Assembly (NCBI RefSeq): GCF_012489685.1
Contig: NC_080046.1
Location: forward strand, 46,587,176 to 46,651,175
Length of the DNA: 64,000 nt
Source of the DNA: Lotus japonicus
Taxonomy: Eukaryota > Streptophyta > Magnoliopsida > Fabales > Fabaceae
Direction: 5' to 3'
The notes beneath the pieces are model-generated. The model saw nothing but the letters and a program-made list of their open reading frames with translations, did no database searches and was not told where the DNA came from. The translations under genes were made by a program, and so were the position numbers. This document shows positions 48,020 to 58,516 of the stretch, one piece after another (within the stretch, counting starts at the first letter, position 1; each line of letters begins with the position of its first letter).

Positions 48020-51000
48020 TTACTGAAGAAATTCCATGCTAAAAGGGCGATCTGAAGGATTTTTTAATAGTAAACATTACAAAAAGGCTTAATTCTAGTT
48101 TGGGCCCCTGATGTTTCAAGAATAAGCGTTCTGCACCCCCCATGTCTAAAAGTTGCAGTCAAGCTCCCCTTTGTAACAAAATTGTGCTAACGAAGCCCTT
48201 CCGTTAGCTTCCGTCTGTTGACCAAACGAAAATGGCTTACGTGTATTTTTAACCCAAATCAACACCGATCCAATTCCTTCTTCCTCCTACAACTCCATCG
48301 TCTCCACCCCTTCACCCATTTTTGAATCCATGAATTACAAGGTTACCTCTTTAAGTCAAGCCAAACCCCTAATTCCCTCTACACAACAAACCTCCATAAC
48401 CAAGCCAAACCTCTCCCAGGCTTCCACCATCGTCCCACATATCCATCACAACCCCCCAAGCTTCCACAGTCCACACTAATTTACATTCTTCATCTCTTAT
48501 TGCTTCACCCGACACTGTAATGGATTCGATTTTTGGGTGATTGCAGAAGCAAGGGGAGAGCCTGCCACTGTGTTCTCTCTTTCTCTCTCTGGTTCATGCT
48601 TTTCTCTCTTCAAAACCTCTCTTCGCCATAGCTACCCTCCCCGCCGACCTCGAACCAACCCAGAATTGCCAAAGCTCCAGATCTGGGTTTTAGATCGAGT
48701 GAATAGTTCGCCTCCTCTTGTTCAGAGTGGGTCTAGATCTAAACTGAATCTTCTGTCATTGGTTCTTCTTCCCCTTCGTCTTCTTCTAAAAGGGCATCCT
48801 CTGAGCTCTAAAATTTGCCCCATTTTTCTATCTTCTTTGTTTTGTATTTGGGTTGGTAGTGGATCTGGGTTTAAAGTGAGAATAAATTATGAAATAAAGA
48901 AGTTGTCATTTTGTTTTCAATCAAGGTTGTAATTGATTAACAAGGTTTTTGTTATGTTGCGTTGGGTCTGAGTTTTTTGAGTTTCCAAAACTTCTTTCTT
49001 TTTTCATGCTAAAAAAATTGACAGCCATAATCCATTTTGGGGTTTTGGACCAAAACCTAACTATGAATTCCACTTTCCTCCAATTTCAGAAGTGTTACTT
49101 CTTCCCCCTCTTATGGAAATGGGGCGATATTTGTTCTCTTCCCCCTCTTATGGAAACAAGGACGATGTTTGTTCATGGTGGTGGTAGACATAAAAGAAAA
49201 AGGAAAAGAAAAGGAAGTGATGAGTGGCTGAGGCTAGATTGGATTACTGGCTTGTGGGTTTGTTTATTTGGGTGTTTTAATTTTCTGGGTTTTCTTGGTG
49301 AGGATGATGAGGAAGAAGAAAGGGGTATGGTTATTTATTAATTAATCAGAAATTTTTTTTTTTATTAATTAAAGAGATGGAGACGATGGAGTTGTAGGAG
49401 GAAGGAGAAATTAAAAATACACGTAAGTCATTTCCGTTAGGTCAACAAACGGAAGCTAACGGAAGGGCTTCGTTAGCACAGTTTTGTTACAAAGAGGAGC
49501 TTGACCGCAACTTTTAGACATGGGGGGTACAGAACGCCCATTCTTGAAACATCAGGGGCCCAAACTGGAATTAAGCCTTACAAAAATGATGCTTTTTCTG
49601 GAAACTTATCAACCCATTTAGATGGAATTTTTGCCTTTTTTTAGATCAGCTAATACTTCAATCCTCAAAAGGGTGCCAAAGCTTGAAAAAGACTACTCCC
49701 AAACTATAAATGTCCTCTTGTAGCTCAAGAAACACAAGAATTAATATGTTGTTGAACACTATCAAAGCTACTAGCTAAAAAAAAAAAATTAAACCTTATA
49801 ATTAATGACTAATAGTTTCTTGATTTCCAGAGCAAGGTAGAAAAATGATCCAACTTCGTCACTACAAGAAACTCGAGTATCCTCCGCAGCCAACAACTTA
49901 GCTGAAAAACAACAACGGTGAAACATATATGAACTCATGAAAAAGAAAATGAACTAAAAAATTCAGATCTTACCTGAACCAAAATCACTTATTTTAATAT
50001 CACCACACCCATCGAAGTATATGTTACTTGGTTTGAGATCCCTGTGAATCACTCCTTGTGTGTATGTGCGCTAAGCCTTTCACGATTTGGTGAAACCAAT
50101 CCCTTGCCTTTTCTTCGGCAACAATAGTGGTGTATTCATCTAACAACACCTTGTCAGTTGTCCTTCAAAACAAACAACATCGCCCCTAAAGGGGAGAAAG
50201 GAATGAAATGCAGTGAGAACAATGTTAAGGACAATAATGGATAGAATTTGAGAGGGTATGACTATCTAAAGAATTAGATTCAACTTGTTAGTTGTTATTG
50301 ATTTGCAAATATAACTACCTAAGATTTAATCAGTGAAAATTTGAAAGATTTTTTATTAGATAATTATCAATAACACTGTAAATTTTTTCTGTTGAGTAGT
50401 AAATGCTCCTAATATCACCTCCAAAACTTAGAAATCAATGATACTACATAAATTGCTACATGGGAAGACCTTTTTATATACAATGAAGAAATTTAATAAG
50501 AGAATAATTCCAAAGAAGTTAGAGGGTAAATGCTATAAAAATCTTCCTTAATGTAGGATAAAAAGTGAAAACACAAACAATAAAAAGTAAAACAAAAAGA
50601 GAAACATTAAAGAAGCAAAGCTAAAGCTAGACACATTCAAATTATCTCTATTTAAAAAATTAGAATAATTTCAAATACACATTACTATACTACCTAGTAA
50701 ATCCATTTGTATGAAGAGGTACCCTGATTCAAGGCACAATGGTTTGTCATTTTCTTCATACCTAATAGCATTGTTGGAGCTTGCAGATTTATCCTTAGGA
50801 GTAAATTTTACAGTAGAATCTATAGGCTCTACCTTTTATGTAGAGTTACAACCTGTGGTTGGATTAGAAATAGATCCATGTTTTAACTATGTCTGGAAGT
50901 TTTACATATGTTAAAATCATAATAGACACAAAATATAGTGGAAATGAGAACCGTATACTCTTCCAGAAACTGTATGTCTTTTGGAATATAATAATAAAGT

Positions 51001-53737
51001 ATTCCCAACAAGTTAGCATGTGAAAGACAAGGGTGGGATTAATGTAAAAATATAAGGAAATAAAGAAATTGATATAAGAAACTAGGAAGTCCAAGAAATA
51101 AGCAACAAGTGCATAAAATAAAGTTCTTACCTGATAATATCGAACCACATGTTGGTGCTGCGACTTAGAAAGTGCTTTTACTTCCCTGATTTTCACACTA
51201 GCGATAAATGGATAAACAAGTAATAAATGCGAATGAAAAAACGAGTATACACGAAAGAGAAAGAAAACAAAATGGACACAACTTGCAATAGTAAAAGTGG
51301 CATTAATTACTTTTTTTTTTCTATTTTCCAAAAAAAAAAATAACAAGTGGAGGCTGACAAGGAAAAATTATAACATTAGAACATGAGATAAGACAAATAA
51401 AAAAAAAAACTGAACTTCGATTTATACTTACAACAACAAAAAACTTATCTCACTAAATGAGTTTGGTTATATAGATCACATTACACGGTTAAGCTCTAAA
51501 ATCTTAAACTGCTCCAGAAAAAAAGTATCATTCATAAATCAAATATCTCAAATGGTTAAATTGTTGGGTGAAGGCACATAAATGATTTTCCATATTATCG
51601 TTCTAACACGCATCCTGGCTCGAGTCCATTGGTCTTGAAGTGTAAACACTGCAGGCATAACTGCCTTTCCTATGCTGAATATTAATTTTGTTTCTTAGAA
51701 TAATATGAGCAATAAGGATCAAACTTCATACAACATGGTCATAACATGCAGGAGTTACGTCTAAAAGTAAAAGATGAACGATACATCCGACTTTGTAATA
51801 ATAAAATGATCATTCACAGGAAGAATATCAGGTGAAATTTTCAAATCTTTATCAATATGATTGCAATAATGAATGGACTATATCTACAAACTCATGCATC
51901 GAGCCATTTACATTAGTGACAATTACACACATTAAAGTAACAGTTTTGCCAAAGCAATAAGTTTCTTCCAAGCTAATATGAATCTACCTTGATATTTTAT
52001 CAGGAAGTATTTCGCTTATGTACTTAACTCTCTTTATTGCATACTTCCTTCCATCCCGAACATTTTTACACAACTTAACAAGGTCATAAGCGCCACAACC
52101 GATTTCCAAAACCAAGCAACATCTATTAGTAAGGATTAGAAAAATGAGAAACCGTACTTAATTATCTTGTAGTATACTCATCAAAACACTTCATACAATA
52201 TCAAATAGAAATAAACATTCTTTCTAAAGAACCAGCTAAACGATAATCATTAAAATTTCTTGTATATATAAGGGGAGACTAAAGAAAATAGGTGTGTTAT
52301 TTGCTTACATACACACTAAAAATTGTAACTTAAACTATGAACCATCCATAGAAAAAGAAAGAAGAACCACAGGAAATTGACAAACAAGGAAACCTAACTA
52401 CTAGTACATGGTACCTTACTCTCTTACTCTAATATGGACACAATGGAACAATCAATGAAAATATTGAGGAAGTTAACTTTGCAATGAAGGAACTCAATTG
52501 GCTGAGATAAAAATGAAAAAACTCAACCACCTCCACGGTAAAATACATATAGAATCACACATAGAAATGTATATAACTCAAAAAGAAGTTCAAGAAGAAC
52601 ATATACCAAGAGGTTATGGGTCTAGCTCCTCAAAATCATGCAAATATCTACTATTTGAGCCTACATATTTACGAAATTGTGGTAGAGTAGATGATGCCTA
52701 AGACAAAATAAACAAACCATCAAATAAATAACAAATTTAGTGCTAAGAAAGAGAAGATATATGTCCATAGATATTCCAACCAAGTGTTGCTGGAAGAAAG
52801 GGTTTATAACGTGCCAAATCAGAAAAGATGGGGGAATATAACTCAAAATAATTAGGAACACTATATAACTGACATTATTAATAAAATGAAAAATGAAGCA
52901 TAGCATAAATCATACCAAATAACTTTTGAAAGTATGTAAACAAATTTTTCCGCCCCATAGCGTTAAAGTAGTGTCAGTTGAACCTAAAATTGTTAGATGG
53001 TAACAAACTTACTTCAGTCTAATACCGTTCAATATCATTTTCGAGAATAAAAGGTTTATACGCAACAAGATGTGAACGCATGTTGGTAGCTTAATTACGG
53101 CTTGGATTGAAGCCTTGTGAATCTCTCACATCTCTACACATTGTTGCATAAAACCAGAATAACTTAACATCTCTAGCAGTTTATCAATATCAAATATGAC
53201 AGTAAGTAATGTTTGCAAAAGATGGATCAAAATGGAAACAATTTGGTTGATAGGAAACAAGAGTTAGAAACAAAATATTCTAATGGATAATTTACTATCA
53301 TGAGATAAATAAGACATTGGTTATGTTAAGAAGAAGCATTACAAAAGATGGTAAGGAAATTAGAAATTGTTTGATTATGTTAAAAGCAAGGCAGAAAAGG
53401 TCACCCGTCATCAGAAACGGAAACCACATCCCCATGACCGAATTCAATGCTAGTGACATGCGATTTGATGACCCTTGAGGGTGTGGAGCTTCTTACCAGT
53501 TTTCAAATCCAACACTAAGATTGTGATAGTCGAATGCGGCCCCTTCTTGTGGCAAGTGAGGTTCGAAGGGATCCATGCCAAGGGTGGGGTCACTTTGCTT
53601 GAGAGTTTCATGACAACCGTAGAAGACAAAATGTCATGTTCCTTGTCTAGACCAGAACCTAAGCACTGACTTTGAGGGAGTAATTTTTCTAGCGGTCTAA
53701 AACTACTAGAAATCGTTATATAGCCGCCAAAGTTCAT
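48020..53737 (-). pseudogene. PLAA-like WD40 + GCN2-like kinase, decayed
   Basis: Read 5' to 3' on the minus strand: WD40 sequence (53737 to about 53420; PPLAWIP, then LDLKTGKKLHTLKGHQ, a frameshift, then GDVVSVSDDG); a kinase leader (about 52690-52600; SRYLHDFEELDP); the N-lobe (about 52130-51988; EIGCGAYDLVKLC, YAIKRV); helix alphaC (about 51205-51131; REVKALSKSQHQHVVRYYQ); insert and hinge (50852-50694; SGYLFIQMD); the catalytic loop (about 50170-49974; HRDLKPSN and ISDFGS); and the C-lobe (about 49720-49578, YSLGVVFFKLWHPF, continued at 48085 to about 48025, NPSDRP). This order is that of GCN2-type eIF2alpha kinases, and the WD40 part resembles PLAA/UFD3. A frameshift just before HRDLK, several stops, the third loop Gly changed to Asp and a MULE in the C-lobe make it dead. 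Confidence 0.7.
48086..49577. mobile_element. MULE inserted in the kinase C-lobe, 9-bp TSD
   Basis: Inverted arms of about 170 bp (GGCTTAATTC at the left, GGAATTAAGCC at the right; GGGCCCCTGATGTTTC and CGTTAGCTTCCG mirrored) are flanked by perfect 9-bp repeats TTACAAAAA (48077-48085 and 49578-49586). Removing the element and one repeat rejoins the kinase coding sequence. The interior is UTR-like and holds plus-strand frames (48537-48932 and 48949-49341) without known domains. The element at 62695 has the same arms. Confidence 0.88.
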
Positions 53738-54320
53738 TTATACTAACTTGAATTTTTTTTATCATTTTTACGAGTTGTTTGACAGTGCTAGTGCTACAAG
53801 TCGGCTGAAATTTACCAGAAAAAAGTATTTTTAAATACAAAAAGGTATATTTCCCTTCTTTTTCTATCATAACAAACAACTTTTAAAAGTATATAAACAA
53901 GATTTTCCGCCCCATAGTTTTAAAGTAGTGTTGGTTGAACCTAAAATTGTTAGATGGTAACGAACTTAATTTAGTCTAACACCGTTCAATATTATTTATG
54001 AAAATAGAAGGTGTATATACAATAAGATGAGAACGCATGCTGATGCATTCTATATGGTTACTTCCTCAGACACTAGTAATAAAGAAAAAGTATTTATCAG
54101 TGTATAAACTACTTGTAACCATATGACTTGTGGGTAGTTTAATAACGACTTGGACTGAAGCCTTGTGAATCTCCCACATCTCTACACATTGTCAGCTCTT
54201 CCACCATATCAAGAAACGACATCAGAAAGAAAAAATTCAGATGATTGTTGCATAAAACCTAAATATCATAACATCCCTAATAGTTTATCATTATCAAAAA
54301 TGACAGTAGGTAAATTTTGT
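52928..54320. repeat. Duplicated 300-bp segment (two copies plus relative)
   Basis: The segment 52928-53230 (TTCCGCCCCATAG, AATTGTTAGATGGTAAC, GCCTTGTGAATCTC, GTTGCATAAAACC) recurs in the same order at 53884-54320, where extra sequence is inserted after GAACGCATG. A shorter third copy (GAACGCATG to ATCTCTA) lies at about 47845-47915. The copies sit beside the two WD40-kinase loci, suggesting local duplication. Confidence 0.75.
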
Positions 54321-54399
54321 AAGAAATATTTCCAAAATATATACTTGGAAATATGTATTGTATTATATTAATTAATGTTCTAGGTTATGTTAATATAGT

Positions 54400-54480
54400 G
54401 AGTTGGTCTAGTGGATGTGATTCGAACACGCGACCTCTTATTAATAACGTACCAGACGCGTTGCCAGTTGAACTACAACA
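54400..54480 (-). repeat. tRNA-derived SINE-like head
   Basis: On the minus strand an A-box-like TAGTTCAACTGG (54475-54464) and a B-box-like GTTCGAATC (54427-54419) are spaced as in a tRNA. The stems do not form a normal tRNA, so this is a SINE head or tRNA relic. Confidence 0.4.
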
Positions 54481-54912
54481 TCGGTCATGACTATTGATGA
54501 CCATTAATAATATGTAACAGTTTATGACAGAAGTTTCTCCAAGAGATATTTCCTTTCACCAAGGGATGTTTTATCTCTATATAAAGAGACACTTGAGCAG
54601 AAAATACATAGATACTTATATGCACAAAATTGGAATCATCAAAACCAATTTTTCTTTCATTTACATTATTCTAAATCATCCTCCACTTCACTAATGCATG
54701 AGTGAAGTGTGGGAATCATTATTCTCTTGATTACATCTTGCTTCATGCTATAGAGGTCAAAGGCATCTGTTTTACTTCACATGATCTGTTGCTTATCTTT
54801 TTTTGCGCAACTTATGTAACTTGTGGCTTGAAACTATGAATTTTTTCATCTTAAAATTTTACATTGTGTTATGAGCATAGAGCATTCAACTTGTGTTTGT
54901 GATGCAAAATTT

Positions 54913-57900
54913 AAGGAAAATGAGAATATCCTGACAGCATGTTCAGACGGAATTGTACGTATTTGGACCATAAATGAAAGTTATGCTTGTATCCTAAAGT
55001 CTTTCAGAAGTAAATATTTGCATGAATATGAGGAGCAAGGCGAACCTCTTGGTAAAGGATCTTCTTGAACTTCTGTTATGTATACATAAAAATTTCATGA
55101 TTATAGTTTAGCTTCTTATTTGGAAATAATGCTTTATTTTTATTTGATTGCTAATAGATTTTGTTTGGAATTGGAAATAGGTCATGGTGCTTATGGCGTT
55201 GTTACGTTGTGCCAAAATCGTAAGGATGGAATGAACTACGCAATAAAGAAAATTAATTACAAGGACTTGGAATGAGATCCTAATAAATTAATAAGCATAT
55301 AATTTCCGGAAGATTATTTTGTGCTTATTATAATTTTACTATATGTAAAACTTCCAGTTCTGAACAGAGAACAGGGTTGCAAATTCTCCTGATAAGAGTT
55401 TTGATTCTGCTCCGAAAACATACAGTAGTACTCACTCTAAAGAGCCTTCAGAAGCTGCTAGCTTTGTAGAGAAGTCAGAGACTACAAATTATAGAGTATA
55501 CTCCAACAATGCCTCCGGCTATGAAGAATCTGAGGGTTTTGGTTTTTTCTGGAAACATACAATAGTATTAAGTCTAAAGAGAAGGTGGAGCCTTTAGAAG
55601 CTGCTAACTTTATAGAGAAGTCAGAGGCTACAAATTATACAGTATACTCCAACAATGCCTCCGGCTATGAAGAATATGAGGGTTCTGGTTTTTTCTGGAA
55701 ACATACAATAATACTAAGTCTAAAGAGAATGTGGAGCCTTTAGAAGCTGCTAACTTTATAGAGAAGTCAGAGGCTACAAATTATACATTAAACTCCAACA
55801 ATGCCTCCGGCTATGAAGAATTTGAGGGTTCTGGTTTTTTCTGGAAACATACAATAGTACTAAGTCTAAAGAGAAGATGAAACTTTTAGAAGCTGCTAAC
55901 TCTACAGAGGAGTCAGAGGCCACAAATTATTCATTAAACTCCACCAATGCCTCCGGACATGAAGACTCCAACAATGCCTCCGATCTTGAAGAAATGGACT
56001 AAGCCAGCCTTGTACCAAGGAAAATGAGAATATCCTAACAGCATGTTCAGACGGAATTGTACGTATTTGGACCATAAATGAAAGTTATGCTTGTATCCTA
56101 AAGTCTTTCAGAAGTAAATATTTGCATGAATATGAGGAGCAAGGCGAACCTCTTGGTAAAGGATCTTCTTGAACTTCTGTTATGTATACATAAAAATTTC
56201 ATGATTATAGTTTAGCTTCTTATTTGGAAATAATGCTTTATTTTTATTTGATTGCTAATAGATTTTGTTTGGAATTGGAAATAGGTCATGGTGCTTATGG
56301 CGTTGTTACGTTGTGCCAAAATCGTAAGGATGGAATGAACTACGCAATAAAGAAAATTAATTACAAGGACTTGGAAAGAGATCCTAATAAATTAATAAGC
56401 ATATAATTTCCGGAAGATTATTTTGTGCTTATTATAATTTTACTATATGTAAAACTTCTAGTTCTGAACAGAGAATAGGGTTGAAAATTCTCCTGATAAG
56501 AGTTTTGATTCTGCTCCGAAAACATACAGTAGTACTCACTCTAAAGAGCCTTCAAAAGCTGCTAGCTCTGCAGAGAAGTCAGAGACTACAAATTATAGAG
56601 TATACTCCAACAATGCCTCCGGCTATGAAGAATCTGAGGGTTCTGGTTTTTTCTGGAAACATACAATAGTACTAAGTCTAAAGAGAAGGTGGAGCCTTTA
56701 GAAGCTGCTAGCTCTGCGGAGAAGTCAGAGGCTACAAATTATACAGTATACTCCAACAATGCCTCCGGCTATGAAGAATATGAGGGTTCTGGTTTTTTCT
56801 GGAAACATACAATAATACTAAGTCTAAAGAGAATGTTGAGCCTTTAGAAGCTGCTAACTCTATAGAGAAGTCAGAGGCTACAAATTATACATTAAACTCC
56901 AACAATGCCTCCGGCTATGAAGAATTTGAGGGTTCTGATTTTTTCTAGAAACATACAATAGTACTAAGTCTAAAGAGAAGGTAAAACCTTTAGAAGCTGC
57001 TAATTCTACAGAAGAGTCAGAGGCTACAAATTATACATTAAACTCCACCAATGCCTCCGGACATGAAGACTCCAACAATGCCTCCGATCTTGAAGAAATG
57101 GACTAAGCCAGCCTTGTACCAAGGAAAATGAGAATATCCTAACAGCTTGTTCAGACGGAATTGTACGTATTTGGACCATAAATGAAAGTTATGCTTGTAT
57201 CCTAAAGTCTTTCAGAAGTAAATATTTGCATGAATATGAGGAGCAATGCGAACCTTTTGGTAAAGGATCTTCTTGAACTTCTGTTATGTATACATAAAAA
57301 ATTTATGACTATAGTTTAGCTTCTTATTTGGAAATAATGTTTTATTTTTATTTGATTGCTAATAGATTTTGTTTGGAATTGGAAATAGGTCATGGTGCTT
57401 ATGGCGTTGTTACGTTGTACCAAAATCGTAAGGATGGAATGAACTACGCAATAAAGAAAATTAATTACAAGGACTTGGAAAGAGTTCCTAATAAATTAAT
57501 AAGCATATAATTTCCGGAAGATTATTTTGTGCTTATTATAATTTTACTATATGTAAAACTTCCAGTTCTGGACAGAGAATAGGGTTTCAAATTCTTCTTA
57601 TAAGAGTTTTGATTCTGCTCCGAAAACATACAGTAGTACTCACTCTAAAGAGCCTTCAGAAGCTGCTAGCTCTGCAGAGAAGTCAGAGACTACAAATTAT
57701 AGAGTATACTCCAACAATGCCTCCGGCTATGAAGAATCTGAGGGTTCTGGTTTTTTCTGGAAACATACAATAGTACTAAGTCTAAAGAGAAAATGGAGCC
57801 TTTAGAAGCTGCTAGCTCTGCAGAGAAGTCAGAGGCTACAAATTATACAGTATACTCCAACAATGCCTCCGGCTATGAAGAATATGAGGGTTCTGGTTTT

Positions 57901-58224
57901 TTCTGGAAACATACAATAATACTAAGTCTAAAGAGAATGTGGAGCCTTTAGAAGCTGCTAACTCTATAGAGAAGTCAGAGGCTACAAATTATTCATTAAA
58001 CTCCAACAATGCCTCTGGCTATGAAGAATTTGAGGGTTCTGGTTTTTTCTGGAAACATACAATAGTACTAAGTCTAAAGAGTAGGTGGAACCTTTAGAAG
58101 CTGCTAACTCTACAGAGGAGTCAGAGGCTACAAATTATACATTAAACTCCACCAATGCCTCCGGACATGAAGACTCTAACAATGCATCCGATCTTGAAGA
58201 AATGGACAAAGCCAGCCTTGTACC
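54913..58224 (+). repeat. Three tandem 1,104-bp units
   Basis: Unit starts AAGGAAAATGAGAATATCCT at 54913, 56017 and 57121, and the third unit ends at 58224, so all three are exactly 1,104 bp (368 x 3). Internal landmarks keep the same offset; for example the first ATGAAGAATC word is at 55521 and 56625. Differences are mostly single bases, so amplification is recent. Each unit spans the WD40 tail, kinase leader, N-lobe and insert repeats. Confidence 0.95.
55376..55990 (+). repeat. 146-bp subrepeats, four per 1,104-bp unit
   Basis: Within unit 1 the word AATGCCTCCGG followed by CTATGAAG or ACATGAAG recurs with its ATGA at 55521, 55667, 55813 and 55959, a spacing of exactly 146 bp. The first and last copies are diverged. 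The same array is present in units 2 and 3. Because 146 is not a multiple of three, the reading frame shifts at every step, so only separate pieces such as SKEKVEPLEAAN read as protein. Confidence 0.9.
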
Positions 58225-58516
58225 GGTTTCCTTTTTCATAGAAATAGAATATTGTCCCAGACTCCCAAGTAAGATTTTCAGCTTAAATAAGTTAACGTAA
58301 GCTTATCCTCCCTTATCTTAAATTTGTTTGGTCGCGGGTAGTGGATCTTGGTATGTTGCAGATGACCGGAGTGGTGGGTGCGCGGTGACAATGGTTGAAT
58401 GTGGTTGTGATTGGGTTCGATTAGGAAAATAGACATGTGAAATTTTCTTCCTGTTCTACTTCATGCTTCGTGTGCCCTATTCACTGCAAATAAAGAGCAA
58501 GTTTGAGCGAATTGGC

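Larger units (their letters stand above)
54871..58300 (+). pseudogene. WD40-kinase fusion locus, tandemly amplified and decayed
   Basis: The open frame 54871-55068 runs from a WD40 repeat (CDAKFKENENILTACSDGIV, then RIWT), resembling the last PLAA/UFD3 blade, straight into FRSKYLHEYEE and GEPLG, the leader that precedes the GCN2-type N-lobe. A kinase N-lobe follows (about 55150-55300; EIGHGAYGVVTLCQNRKDG, YAIKKINY), then Ser/Glu-rich repeats at the position of the kinase insert, and after three tandem units the hinge strand FFIEIEYCPR (58233-58262). No alphaC, catalytic loop or C-lobe was seen, so no kinase activity is possible. Stops interrupt each unit; unit 1 also has TGA after KDLE where unit 2 reads AGA. 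The 3' part is lost or lies elsewhere. Confidence 0.65.

Noticed and set aside
48537..49341. Two 130-codon frames inside the MULE at 48086
   Set aside because: Low-complexity Ser/Pro/Leu-rich translation of UTR-like cargo, no domain, bounded by MULE arms.
54400..54480. A functional tRNA gene
   Set aside because: A- and B-box-like words are present but acceptor and anticodon stems do not pair properly; more like a SINE head.
55376..55990. Nucleosome-length satellite because of the 146-bp period
   Set aside because: Only four copies per unit and they derive from kinase-insert coding sequence, so the match to nucleosome length is most likely coincidence.
54871..58300. A functional kinase in the plus-strand locus
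   Set aside because: No alphaC, HRD or DFG motif is present, frames stop in every unit, and only N-lobe and hinge pieces remain.
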